A stretch of 64,000 nucleotides of DNA from Balaenoptera acutorostrata (GCF_949987535.1 NC_080070.1:11909770-11973769); one strand, 5' to 3'; shown: positions 35,668 through 48,202, counted from the first letter of the stretch. A program made the numbers and translations. Notes: generated from the sequence alone by a model not told the origin.

Positions 35668-35677
35668 AAGATGGCGG
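35668..35677 (+). promoter_or_regulatory. YY1-like site at L1 copy 2 5' end
   Basis: aagatggcgg, ten bases into the element, matching the YY1 core. The upstream bases (gagagag) differ from copies 1 and 3 (ggagcttc). Confidence 0.55.
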
Positions 35678-37663
35678 AAGAGTAAGACGCGGAGATCACC
35701 TTCCTCCCCACAGATACATCAGAAATACATCTACACGTGGAACTGCTCCTATAGAACACATACTGAACACTGGCAGAAGACCTCAGACCTCCCAAAAGGC
35801 AAGAAACTCCCCACGCACCTGGGTAGGGCAAAAGAAAAAAGAAAAAACAGAGACAAAAGGACAGGCATGGGACCTGCACCAGTGGGAGGGAGCTGTAAAG
35901 GAGCAAAGGTTTCCACACACTAGGAAGGCCCTTCGCGGGCGGAGACTGCGGGTGGCGGAGGGGGGAGGCTTCGGAGCCACGAAGGAGAGCGCAGCCACAG
36001 GGGTGCGGAGGGTAAAGCGGAGAGATTCCCTCACAGAGGAGCGGTGCCGAGCAGCACTCACCAGCCCAAGAGGCTTACCTGCTCACCCGCCGTGGCGGGC
36101 GGGGGCTGGGAGCTGAGGCTCGGGCTTTGGAGTTCAGATTCCAGGGAGAGGACTGGGGTTGGTGGCATGAACACAGCCTGAAGGGGTTAGTGCACCACAG
36201 CTAGCCGGGAGGGAGTCCGGGAAAAAGTCTGGACCTGCCTAAGAGGCAAGAGACTTTTTCTTCCCTCTTTGTTTCCTGGTGCGCTAGGAGAGGGGCTAGG
36301 AGAGGGGATTAAGAGCTCTGCTTAAAGGAGCTCCAGAGATGGGCGTGAGCCGTGGTTATCAGCACAGACCCCAGAGACGGGCATGAGACGCTAAGGCTGC
36401 TGCTGCCGCCACTAAGAAGCCTATGTGCAAGCACAGGTCACTCTCCACACTGCCCCTCCCGGGAGCCTGTGCAGCTCGCCACAGCCAGGGTCCCCTGATC
36501 CAGGGACAATTTCTCCGGGAGAACGCACGGCACGCCTAAGGCTGGTGCAACGTCACACCGGCCTCTGCCGCCGCAGGCTCGCCCCGCATCCTACCCCTCC
36601 CTCCCCCCGGCCTGAGTGAGCCAGAGCCCCCGAATCAGCTGCTCCTTTAACCCCGTCCTGTCTGAGCAAAGATCAGACGCCCTCAGGCGACCTACACGCA
36701 GAGGCGGGTCCAAATCCAAAGCTGAACCCCGGGAGCTGTGCGAACAAAGAAGAGAAAGGGAAATTTCTCCCAGCAGCCTCAGAAGCAGCGGATTAAATCT
36801 CCACAATCAACTTGATGTACCCTGCATCTGTGGAATACCTGAATACACAACGAATCATCCCAAATTGAGGAGGTGGACTTTGGGAGCAAGATATATTATT
36901 TTTTCCCCTTTTCCTCTTTTTGAGACTGTGTATGTGTATGCTTCTGTGTGTGACTTTGTCTGTATAGCTTTGCTTTCACCATTTGTCCTAGGGTTCTGTC
37001 CGTCTGTTTTTTTGTTTGTTTATTTTTGGGTTTTTTACTTAAAAAATTCTTTTTTCTTCATAATTATTTTTTATCTTTTATTAATAACTTTATTTTATTT
37101 TATCTTACTTTATTTTATTTTATTTTATCCTCTTTCTTTCTATTTTTTCTCCCTTTTACTCTGAGCCATGTGGTTGAAAGACTCTTGCTGCTCCAGCCAG
37201 GCATCAGGGCTGTGCCACTGAGGCGGGAGAACCAACTTCAGGACACTGGTCCACAAGAGACCTCCCAGCTCCACGTAATACCAAACTGTGAAAATCTCCC
37301 AGAGATCTCCATCTCAACACCAAGAGCCAGCTTCACTCAATGACCAGCAAGCTACAGTGCTGGACACCCTATGCCAAACAACTAGCAAGACAGGAACACA
37401 GCCTCATCCATTAGCAGAGAGACTGCCTAAAATCATAATAAGGCCACAGACATCCCAAAACACACCACCAGACGTGGACCTGCCCACCAGAAAGACAAGA
37501 TCCAGCCTCATCCACCAGAACACAGGCACTAGTCCCCTCCACCAGGAAGCATACACAACCCACTGAACCAACTTTAGCCACTGGGGACAGATACCGAAAA
37601 CAACGGGAACTACAAACCTGCAGCCTGCAAAAAGGAGACCCCAAACACAGTAACTTAAGCAAA

Positions 37664-38557
37664 ATGAGAAGACAGAAAAACACACAGCAGATGAAGGAGC
37701 AAGGTAAAAACACACCAGACCTAACAAATGAAGAGGAAACAGGCAGTCTACCTGAAAAAGAATTCAGAATAATGATAGTAAAGATGATCTAAAATCTCGG
37801 AAATAGAATAGACAAAATGCAACAAACATTTAACAAGGACCTAGAAGAACTAAAGAGGAAACTAGCAACGATGAACAACACAATAAATGAAATTAAAAAT
37901 ACTCTAGAAGGAATCAACAGCAGAATAACTGAGGCAGAAGAACAGATGAGTGACCTGGAAGATAAAATAGTGGAAATAACTACTGCAGAGCAGAATAAAG
38001 AAAAAAGAATGAAAAAAACTGAGAACAGTGTCAGAGACCTCTGGGACAATATTAAATGCACCAACATTCGAATTATAGGGGTCCCAGAAGAAGAAAAGAA
38101 AAAGAAAGGGACTGAGAAAATATTAGAAGAGATTATAGTTGAAAAATTCCCTAATACGGGAAAGGAAATAGTTAATCAAGTCCAGGAAGCACAGAGAGTC
38201 CCATACAGGATAAATCCAAGGAGAAACACGCCAAGACACATATTAATCAAACTATCAAAAATTAAATACAAAAAACAAAAATTAAAAGCAACAAGGGAAA
38301 AACAACAAATAACACACAAGGGAATCCCCATAAGGTTAACGGCAGATCTTTCAGCAGAAACTCTGCAAGCCAGAAGGGAGTGGCAGGATATACTTAAAGT
38401 GATGAAGGAGAAAAACCTTCAACCAAGATTACTCTACCCAGCAAGGATCTCATTCAGATTTGATGGAGAAATTAAAACCTTTACAGACAAGCAAAAGCTG
38501 AGAGAGATCAGCACCACCAAACCAGCTTTACAACAAATGCTAAAGGAACTTCTCTAG
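37664..38557 (+). pseudogene. L1 copy 2 ORF1, single premature stop
   Basis: From ATG at 37664 to TAG at 38555-38557 the frame is 298 codons and otherwise continuous. It is broken by a TAA at 37790-37792 (codon 43), where copy 1 has CAA. An internal ATG at 37817 could start a 246-codon protein with most of the coiled coil (LEELKRKLATMNN, MSDLEDKIVEI), the RRM-like core (IRIIGVPEEE) and the C-terminal domain. Copy 3 has TAA at the same codon. Confidence 0.88.
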
Positions 38558-38615
38558 GCAAGAAACACAAGAGAAGGAAAACACCTACAATAACAAACCC
38601 AAAACAATTAAGAAA

Positions 38616-41600
38616 ATGGGAATAGGAACATACATATCGATAATTACCATAAATGTAAATGGATTAAATGCTCCCACCAAAAGACACAGACTGGCTGAAT
38701 GGATACAAAAACAAGACCTGTATATATGCTGTCTACAAGAGACCCACTTCAGACCTAGGGACACATACAGACTGAAAGTGAGGGGATGGAAAAAGATATT
38801 CCACGCAAATGGAAATCAAAAGAAAGCTGGAGTAGCAATTCCCATACCAGACAAAATAGACTTTAAAATAAAGACTATTACAAGAGACAAAGAAGGACAC
38901 TACATAATGCTCAAGGGATCGATCCAAGAAGAAGATATAACAATTGTAAATATTTATGCACCCAACATAGGAGCACCTCAATACATAAGGCAAATACTAA
39001 CAGCCATAAAAGCAGAAACCGACAGTAACACAATCATAGTAGGGGACTTTAACATCCCACTTTCACCAATGGACAGATCATCCAAAATGAAAATAAATAA
39101 GGAAACGCAAGCTTTAAATGATACATTAAACAAGATGGACTTAATTGATATTTATAGGACATTCCATCCAAAAACAAAAGAATACACATTTTTCTCAAGT
39201 GCTCATGGATCATTCTCCAGGATAGATCATATCGTGGGCCACAAATCAAGCCTTGGTAAATTTAAGAAAATTGAAATCGTATCAAGTATCTTTTCCAACC
39301 ACAACGCTATGAGACTAGATAACAATTACAGGAAAAAATCTGTAAAAAAATACAAGCACATGCAGGCTAAACAATACACTACTTAATAACCAAGTGATCA
39401 CTGAAGAAATCAAAGCGGAAATCAAAAAATACCTAGAAACAAATGACAATGGAGACACTAAGACCCAAAACCTAAGGGATGCAGCAAAAGCAGTTCTAAG
39501 AGGGAAGTTTATAGCAATACAATCCTACCGTAACAAACAAGAAACATCTCAAATAAACAACCTAACCTTGCACCTAAAGCAATTAGTGAAAGAAGAACAA
39601 AAAAACCCCAAAGTTAGCAGAAGGAAAGAAATCATAAAGATCAGATCAGAAATAAATGAAAAAGAAATGAAGGAAATGATAGCAAAGATCAATAAACTAA
39701 AAGCTGGTTCTTTGAGAAGATAAACAAAATTCATAAACCATTAGCCAGACTCATCAAGATAAAAAGGGAGAAGACTCAAATCAATAGAATTAGAAATGAA
39801 AAAGGAGAAGTAACAACTGACACAGCAGAAATACAAAGGATCATGAGAGATTACTCCAAGCAACTCTATGCCAATAAAATGGACAACCTGGAAGAAATGG
39901 ACACATTCTTAGAAATGCACAACCTGCCGAGACTGAACCAGGAAGAAATAGAAAATATGAACAGACCAATCACAAGCACTGAAATTGAAACTGGGATTAA
40001 AAATCTTCCAACAAACAAAAGCCCAGGACCAGATGGTTTCACAGGCAAATTCTATCAAACATTTAGAGAAGAGCTAACACCTATCCTTCTCAAACTCTTC
40101 CAAAATATAGCAGAGGGAGGAACACTCCCAAGCTCGTTCTACGAGGCCACCATCACCCTGATACCAAAACCAGACAAAGATGTCACAAAAAAAGAAAACT
40201 ACAGGCCAATATCACTGATGAACATAGATGAAAAATCCTCAACAAAATACTAGCAAACAGAATCCAACAGCACATTAAAAGGATCATACACCATGATCAA
40301 GTGGGGTTTAATCCAGGAATGCAAGGATTCTTCAATATACATAAATCAGTCAACGTGATACACCATATTAACAAATTGAAGGAGAAAAACCATATGATCA
40401 TCTCAATAGATGCAGAGAAAGCTTTCGACAAAATTCAACACCCATTTATGATAAAAACTCTCCAGAAAGTAGGCATAGAGGGAACTTAGCTCAACATAAT
40501 AAAGGCCATATATGACAAACCCACAGCCAACATCGTCCTCAATGGTGAAAAACTGAAACCATTTCCACTAAGATCAGGAACAAGACAAGGTTGCCCACTC
40601 TCACCACTATTATTCAACATAGTTTTGGAAGTTTTAGCCACAGCAATCAGAGCAGAAAAAGAAATAAAAGGAATCCAAATCGGAAAAGAAGAAGTAAAGC
40701 TGTCACTGTTTGCAGATGACATGATACCATACATAGAGAATCCTAAAGATGCTACCAGAAAACTACTAGAGCTAATCAATGAATTTGGTAAAGTAACAGG
40801 ATACAAAATTAATGCACAGAAATCTCTTGCATTCCTATCCACTAATGATGAAAAATCTGAAAGTGAAATTAAGAAAACACTCCCATTTACCATGGCAACA
40901 AAAAGAATAAAATACCTATGAATAAACCTACCTAAGGAGACAAAAGACCTGTGTGCAGAAAATTATAAGACACTGATGAAAGAAATTAAAGATGATACAA
41001 ACAGATGGAGAGATATACCATGTTCTTGGATTGGAAGAATCAACATTGTGAAAATGACTCTACTACCCAAAGCAATCTACAGAGTCAATGCAATCCCTAT
41101 CAAACCACCACTGGCATTTTTCACAGAACTAGAACAAAAAATTTCACAATTTGTATGGAAACACAAAAAACCCTGAATATAGTCAGAGCAATCTTGAGAA
41201 CAAAAAATGGAGCTGGAGGAATCAGGTTCCCTGACTTCAGACTATACTACAAAGCTACAGTAATCAAGACAGTATGGTACTGGCACAAAAACAGAAATAT
41301 AGATCAATGGAACAGGATAGAAAGCCCAGAGATAAACCCATGCACAAATGGTCACCTTATCTTTGATAAAGGAGGCAAGCATATACAGTGGAGAAAGGAC
41401 AGCCTCTTCAATAAGTGGTGCTGGGAAAACTGGACAGCCACATGGAAAGGAATGAAATTAGAACACTCCCTGACACCATACACAAAAATAAACTCAAAAT
41501 GGATTAAAGACTTAAATGTAAGGCCAGACACTATAAAAGTCTTAGAGGAAAACATAGGCAGAACCCTCTATGACATAAATCACAGCAAGATCCTTTTTGA

Positions 41601-42429
41601 CCCACCTCCTAGAGAAATGGAAATAAAAATAAACAAATGGGACCTAATGAAACTTAAAAGCTTTTGCACAGCAAAGGAAACCATAAACAAGACGGAAAGA
41701 CAACCCTCAGAATGGGAGAAAATATTTGCAAGTGAAGCAACTGACAAAGGATTAATCTCCAAAATTTACAAGCAGCTCATGCAGCTCAATAACAAAAAAA
41801 CAAACAACCCAATCCAAAAATGGGCAGAAGACCTATATACATATTTCTCCGAAGAAGATATACAGATTGTCAACAAACACATGAAAGAATGCTCAACATC
41901 ATTAATCATTAGAGAAATGCAAATCAAAACTACAATGAGATATCATCTCACACCGGTCAGAATGGCTATCATCAAAAAATCTAGAAACAATAAATGCTGG
42001 AGAGGGTGTGGAGAAAAGGGAACACTCTTGCACTGTTGGTGGGAATGTAAATTGATACGGCCACTATGGAGAACAGTATGGAGGTTCCTTAAAAAACTAA
42101 AAATAGAACTACCATACGACCCAGCAATCCCACTACTGGGCATATACCCTGAGAAAACCATAATTCAAAAAGAGTCATGTACCAAAATGTTCATTGCAGC
42201 TCTATTTACAATAGCCAGGACATGGAAGCAACCTAAGTGTCCATCATCAGATGAATGGATAAAGAAGCAGCAGCACATATATACAATGGAATATTACTCA
42301 GCCATAAAAAGAAATGAAATGGAGTTATTTGTAGTGAGGTGGATGGAGTTAGAGTCTGTCATACAGAGTGAAGTAAGTCAGAAAGAGAAAAACAAATACA
42401 GTATGCTAACACATATATATGGAATCTAA
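38616..42429 (+). pseudogene. L1 copy 2 ORF2 (endonuclease-RT), broken
   Basis: The endonuclease frame 38616-39386 carries NVNGLN, QETHF, NIYAPN, VGDFN and RIDHI blocks, but the usual SDH catalytic triplet reads Ser-Asn-His (SNHNAM). The RT region is cut by a frameshift near 39693, another near 40230, TAG at 40487-40489 and TGA at 40919-40921. FADD is followed by MIPY where copy 1 has MILY. The 474-codon frame 41005-42429 begins out of the ORF2 frame for its first part, then covers the C-terminal domain and Cys-rich tail ([16 protein letters not shown]) to the normal stop. Confidence 0.9.
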
Positions 42430-42820
42430 GAAAAAAAAAGAAAAAGTTCATGAAAACCTAGTGGTAAGACGGGAATAAAGACACAGACCTACTAGAGAAT
42501 GGACTTGAGGATATGGGGAGGGGGAAGGGTAAACTGTGACAAAGTGAGAGAGTGGCATGGACATATATACACTACCAAACGTAAAATAGATAGCTAGTGG
42601 GAAGCAGCCGCATAGCACAGAGAGATTAGCTCGGTGCTTTGTGACCAGTTAGAGGGGTGGGATAGGGAGGGTGGGAGGGAGGGAGATGCAAGAAGGAAGA
42701 GATATGGGAACATATGTTTATGTATAACTGATTCACTTTGTTATAAAGCAGAAACTAACACACCATTGTAAAGCAATTATACTCCAATAAAGATGTTAAA
42801 AAAGAAAGAAAAGAAAAAAA

Positions 42821-42837
42821 GAAACATAGATGTGGGG
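42821..42837 (+). repeat. Target-site duplication, right, of L1 copy 2
   Basis: gaaacatagatgtgggg directly after the A-rich tail. It differs from the left copy by one base. Confidence 0.93.
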
Positions 42838-43389
42838 TACTGCTGTAACAAAAACCTGGAATATGTGGCATTATTTTAGGCTATAAGGAGACTGCTGGTG
42901 GAAGCTGGAAAAAATGCTGGTGTGTACTACATAGAGGCAAGACATTTGGCATAAATTGTGACTGTGATAACTTGTAAGACAGAAACTGTCACTAAGAAAA
43001 TTATAGCATTAAGCAAAGATGTTTTGTAGAAGAATGTTGAAAGATGAGCTGACTGCTACTAGCTACATTATTAAGGTGCTACCTAAAAGAGCTGAACTGA
43101 GGAAAGAACTGGTCAGTTTGCAAGAATTTAGAGAAAACTTCGTGAGTTGGAAATGTGCAGGGTTGGGTAATGAAGCAGCTTCTCACCAAACCAAAGTTAT
43201 GGCAACTTTTACACAGCCTTAGAGTAATGACAAAATCAGGTGTGAAATTACTGAAACATTATCAGAGGCTAATAAAATTGACTGGAAGCCCATAGAATCA
43301 GATTTGAAACCAATAGTAATAAAAGTCGTGTCAACTACAAATTGGCACTTGCCATCTACCTCTACAAGGATTAAATCATGTGCTGCTGC
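42838..43389. other. Gene-free stretch between L1 copy 2 and a probable LTR
   Basis: A 67-codon open frame (43019-43222) has no family resemblance I can name. Sequence may belong to the internal part of the endogenous retrovirus whose LTR follows, but no retroviral motif is visible. Confidence 0.25.
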
Positions 43390-43790
43390 AGCTGCTGATT
43401 TTCAACACCCCTGAAAGGAGTTCAGGGTGGAGAGCAGAAATGAGGCACTGTGTGCTCTGGGAAAAACTGGCAGAACAGGTCTTCAGATAGTTAGATAATT
43501 TCAGGAGCCCATTTTATGAGCCCAATTCTTGCATCTCCTCATATCTAGAAAAGCGCTAAAATCTTTCATGGTGATGACCGCTCCTCGTGACTAGCAAACA
43601 CCTTTGCAAAAAATATGTGCTTGATTGCGTGTACTCCCCCTTCACCAAAATCACATATATATACTGACCTTCCCCCCTACCTCTTTGGAGCAGTTGTTCA
43701 GAGCTATCTGAAATGCTGTCTCCCAGGCTATATTACTCATTTTGCCCCAAATAAAACTTAACTAGAAACTCTCACATTGTGCATTTTTTA
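43390..43790 (+). mobile_element. Probable solo LTR of an endogenous retrovirus
   Basis: The arrangement fits an LTR: U3-like sequence starting near tgaaaggagttcagg, a TATA-like catatatata at 43654-43663, a pyrimidine-rich region, then AATAAA at 43750-43755 and a short U5-like stretch (ctctcacattgtgca). Spacing TATA-AATAAA of about 95 bases is typical. No flanking duplication or internal region was confirmed, so class and ends are uncertain. Confidence 0.5.
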
Positions 43791-45199
43791 AAGTCAGCAG
43801 TCATTTCTGAAATCTAGAAGGCAAGAAAACCAGAAATTGTCTAATAGAAGAAGAAATCTAGTTAGGATGCCATGAATGGAATGGATGAATGGCAAATATC
43901 TTCAGACTTGTCTTACATCTTCTGAAGATTGAAATCTTAAGGGAAAGAATCAGTCTGGCTCAGCATGGGCCACATGCCCAGCCCCTGACTAGGAGAGAGC
44001 AGGACCAGTGGTTATTGTTTCATCTGACTATGAAGGAGTTAAATCCTAAAACCAAATCTGGCTGCTGTCAGGAAGGAAAATAAATGAAAAAAACAAAAAC
44101 AAAAACAAAACTATCTTCCATACTTGGTAACCACACATGCCCTGCAGAAGATGGTGAAAGTGCTTCTCAAGAAACTTCCATTTATGCATGAGATTTACCT
44201 CTTCTTCCTCTCATACCTCACTAAAATGACAATTTAGGAATTATAAAAGGTGTAAATCTTCAAGGGGATCAAGAAAATAGGAGTGGAGATGAGAGCAACA
44301 CAATTTTAGTCTTTGCAAAACAAATGGATGGGTAACCAACTTAGCAGACCAAGGGAAACAGAAACTAAAGCTGGAAATATAGTAGCTCTTAAAGGCTAGA
44401 TTTATGCTGCAGATTACTAGAAAGTCTCTGGAATTGGGGAAGAGTCGGGATTTGAAAGCTGAAGAAATAAGGTCTGGTTAAAAAGTCTGCACAAAAGCAG
44501 TTAGATCCATACAGTCAGTGAGCTGCCCCTACTCTACCCCAGGTGAAGATGAAGAGGTTGAACTAGAGGAACTCTGTACTCAGGGACTCCATACACATCT
44601 GAGAACAGGGGTAGTTTAGAGACACTGAGTGAGGCTTCTTCCCCATTTCACCCTCAAACCCCTTTCACCTGAGATGTTGGCAGCCAGACTTATACCCTAC
44701 CATCTAGAGATTAGTCAATTTCTTTCTGAGTATACTGACAAGTCAGTAGAAGAAATTTATGATCGTGACATTGAGAGGTCCCCTGTCGAAGTAGCGGAGG
44801 CACCACTCAATTGCTGAAGCCTACCGATCAGCAAGAGTTGTCTGTATATATTGTGCTTCTAAACAGTTTTATTGACTCATAAATATGACAGAAAGCTAGG
44901 AAGCACCAGTCATTTTAAAAACCTCTAATATTAGAGAAAATATGCACACAAAAAAATCTCAGGAGAAAGAAAATTATTACAAAATATATATAATGCATCT
45001 CCCCAGAGAAATTACAAAAGATATTCCATCTATCAAGTGAAAACAAATAGAACATCATATCACACAAGAAAAAAGAAACATCAGAGAATAAAATGCTCTT
45101 TAAAATCAGAACTTTGACAGTATAAATGAAAAATTCAGTGAAAGTTTAAGAAGATATTCAAGAAAATCTCCCTTATATAAGTAAAGAAAAAGACATAGA
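43791..45199. other. Gene-free stretch, nothing assigned
   Basis: No gene or clear repeat. An A-rich (aaaac)n-like run lies at about 44088-44112. A 62-codon open frame at 44629-44817 has no credible homologue. From about 44900 on, the A-rich sense text resembles very old L1. Confidence 0.3.
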
Positions 45200-45700
45200 G
45201 GAAAAACTAGAGAAAAATCATACTTAAAAAAAAAGAGGAGTGGTCCAGAAGGTTCCTGAATAGAAGTTCCAAAAAGAAAGAACAAAGAAAGTGAAGAATA
45301 TTATCTAAAACATAATAAATGAGTATTCCTAGAAACGAAAGCCTTGAGTTTCAAGACTGAATGAACCCACTAAAGTACTCATGATTCATTTTTAAAATGA
45401 CCCACCCAAAGGCACAGTGCCATGATACGTCAGGTTATTCTGGACGAAGAGAGGACACAAAATGTTTTCAGAGAGAAAAAGGGAAACAGGTTATATGAAA
45501 AGGGTTGAGATTCAGAATGGGATTGGACTTCTCAAAAGCAACACTGGAGGCCAGAAACAATAGAATGATCCTTCACAATTCTGAGGAATAATGATTTTCA
45601 GCACAAAATGTTATACCCATCCAAAGTATGAATCCATTGTGTGGACAGATAGACATTAACAGATGTTAAAGACAACAACAACTTTATTTTCCCATATTCC
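45200..45700 (+). mobile_element. Old L1M/HAL1-like ORF1 fragment
   Basis: aaaagcaacactggaggccagaaacaatagaatgatccttcacaattctgaggaataatgattttcagc followed by gttatacccatccaaagtatgaatcc is the ORF1 3' text of old L1 or HAL1. Strongly decayed. Limits approximate. Confidence 0.5.
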
Positions 45701-46954
45701 TTTTATTAAGGAAGTTTCTAGGGGGATATTTTCCAACAAATAAGGGAATAAATGAGAGAGAGAAAAATCGGGCATCCAAGAAACAAGGACCCCAGAGAAA
45801 GTGAAGGTAATCTCCAGGATGTGCATAAAGGGCGATCAATGCCAGGAAGACAGATGTACAGTGAGCAAAGACCAACCAGCCACGCTGGAGCAGTAGTTTT
45901 GCACTCCAGGGGGGACATCTCCATGACAATGGTGAAACTGACATATTGCTGATATGTTTAAATGTACTGAGCTTTACACTACTGGCTCAGTGCTCTGGGG
46001 TGAAGTAGTAATAGCTACATAGAAAGCTAAGCAAACAAACAAAAATGAGGTAATTATTAACTCTAGTGGAAATGAAAGTTTTACAAGAAAGGAAATTTAA
46101 TAATTGGTGATAATAGTGTAATCTACGGCTCATCCATGAATACTCTTAACATAATTACAATAATGGATACAATGAATATTGTTCTATACCAAGATAATGA
46201 TGTAATTATTCTATGGGGAAAGGAAGTATGTGTGTTTGTCTTGTGTGTGTTTGTGTTGGGGAGGAGTGTAAGAAAGCCAAATTCCCATCTTCCACAATAG
46301 AAAGTTGAGAAATATGTAAAACTAAAAAAAAAAAAAAAAAAAATCAACCAATAATAGATTAAGATACTGAGGAGCAGAAGTCAGAGGTAGACAGGGGCAG
46401 AGTAGGGGAAATACTTTCTTCAGTCTTACATAATTATTTTTTAACTTTGATAAAAATAAAACTCCAACTAAAACAGAAGTGCTTTTTCTGCCAGGAGCTT
46501 GAAGCATGAGGTAGGGTATGTGGTAAGATCCACGAAGCAAGCTTACAAGCAGTAATCTAGCCAAAAGCAAGCAGAGGTAGCAGACTTGCCAGCCATCACT
46601 CCTGAAGCCACAGAGCCATGCCTTGTGACGGCTCTTCTGGAGGGCTAAGGCCCCTGCTGTGAAGCCTTCACAGAGCTACAAAGGGCAGGAGAGCGCTCCA
46701 GTTGAGACCACAGAAAGGAGCTGGGAAGATGCTGCCCTGCGGCCAGTAGTCGAAGACAAAAATTTCTCTCTGTATTTTGGAATCAGTAACAAGATTGAAT
46801 TTTAGATTCAATCCTACCTAGAGGCCGTCTACATTCAAGAGATACATCCCCTGAGAACACGCAGAGGGTCAGTCCTCAAGGAAAAGAATGAGGACTGTGC
46901 ACTGCTGTTGTTCTGTGGTAAAAGCATTAGCATAAACAAGGAGATAATAACATA
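45701..46954. other. Gene-free stretch, nothing assigned
   Basis: Apart from the A run at 46324 no feature was recognised. Open frames on both strands are short and unlike any family I know. Confidence 0.35.
46324..46343 (+). repeat. Poly(A) run
   Basis: An uninterrupted A run of about 20 bases, possibly the tail of an unrecognised retroposed fragment on the + strand. Confidence 0.7.
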
Positions 46955-47250
46955 TGCGGTCTAGTGAGGACCCACTCTGTGCCATGTACTGTACTCACCA
47001 CTGCACAGAATGAGCACTTTGCACCCGCTCCATAACCCTATAAATCGGCATATAGAGAACACTGACTGAGCCTCAGGTATCGGGCTAATATTCTATTAAA
47101 TCCTCAGAACAGCTCTCTGGCACAGGTATGATTGCTATTATCCCAATATTATAGATGGGGAAACAGAGAAACAGAAAAGTCCATCATTTTCCCAACAGCA
47201 CACAGCTAATAAGAGGCCAAGTCAGGATTCAAAGTGCGTGATTCCAAAGC
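46955..47250 (-). repeat. Two adjacent MIR relics, antisense
   Basis: cactctgtgccatgtactgtactcacc at about 46971 and, more clearly, taaatcctcagaacagctctctggcacaggtatgattgctattatcccaatattatagatggggaaacagag at 47097-47168 are complements of MIR. The second ends in gccaagtcaggattcaaag. Confidence 0.65.
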
Positions 47251-47649
47251 CTGTACATGGAATCCTCACACACAATACTAGTCTAAAGCAACAGATGAAA
47301 AAACTGGGGCTTGGAGAATTTAAGTAACAGCCAAGGGCACATAGCCACACAGAGTGGGGTCAGCCTCAAACCCAGCCTTCTCAGAGCTCTGGGCCCACCC
47401 CACATTGCTCTGCCTCCATAATAGAGAATCCAGTAGACTAAGAAAAGCCACCACCCTTTGTCACAGGACTAATACAGTGATTGTGAATACACTAATTAAT
47501 GGTGGAGAGGAGATGGAGAGTACAGAGGTATAACGAACAGGGATTAGCAGTAAAAACCTCCAGACCCTGGGAATGTGGGTTGTTGAATGGATTATCCACC
47601 CTTTAGGAAACCTCCTCTCCCTTCTAACACTAGAACTGCGGCCCAAGGT

Positions 47650-47880
47650 AAAAGGCAGACTCTGAAGCCAGCCCGCTGCCTGCGAATCCTGACCCTGCTA
47701 CTAACCAGCAGTGTGAACCTGGGCAAGTCACTTCACCGCTCTGGGCTTCAGTTTCCTCATCTGCAAAAGACTGATAAGCCTAGGGTTGTCCCTAAGGACC
47801 AAATGATTCAGTCAGTATGAGGAGAGCTTATAATAGAGCCTGGCACACAGTAAGTGCTGGAGAGTTCATTATTATTGTTG
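47650..47880 (+). repeat. MIR SINE relic, sense
   Basis: Well preserved: ctgaccctgctactaaccagcagtgtgaacctgggcaagtcacttcaccgctctgggcttcagtttcctcatctgcaaaa, then gagcctggcacacagtaagtgctgg. This is the clearest MIR in the window. Confidence 0.85.
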
Positions 47881-48202
47881 TATTTTTATTATTGAAGGAC
47901 ACCCTTAAGTATTCTCTGCTCCAAACTCTGAGACCAATTCTGACTGATGCCAGCCTTGCTCTTGCTCATGCTGTGCTCTTGGCATTCCAAGGGAGTGGGT
48001 GTCCTTATCTTCCACCTCAGGACTGCTGCTTAGGCTTCTTCCCTCATATAGCACACCCAGGGGCTGGCCCCCACCTGCCCCAGATTCCCAATGAGTAGAT
48101 CTCTAATAATTGCTAACAGAATTCCTTGTTACGAACTATTTGCCCACTCTTACCCTACGTTACCTCCTCCATACCAGTTCAGTTCCTCAGATCCTGGCAC
48201 TT

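Larger units (their letters stand above)
35659..42820 (+). mobile_element. L1 copy 2, full length, inactive
   Basis: Complete LINE-1 with 5' UTR (35659-37663, with a CpG-rich block around 35930-36760), ORF1, ORF2, 3' UTR, AATAAA (ccaataaagatg) and A-rich tail, bounded by a 17-base target-site duplication. The 5' end is variant (agagaggagaagatggcgg). ORF1 has one premature TAA. ORF2 has several frameshifts and stops but keeps two long frames: an N-terminal endonuclease frame of 256 codons and a C-terminal frame of 474 codons. Part of ORF2 is nearly identical to L1 copy 3. Confidence 0.96.

Noticed and set aside
41005..42429. 474-codon frame considered as a host gene
   Set aside because: Its sequence is L1 ORF2 C-terminal domain with the usual Cys-rich tail and stop, inside a full-length L1 with target-site duplications.
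44629..44817. 62-codon open frame with a stretch vaguely like the end of a ClpP protease
   Set aside because: The likeness is limited to a few residues, there are no catalytic motifs, and the region is intergenic and A-rich. Chance is the simpler explanation.
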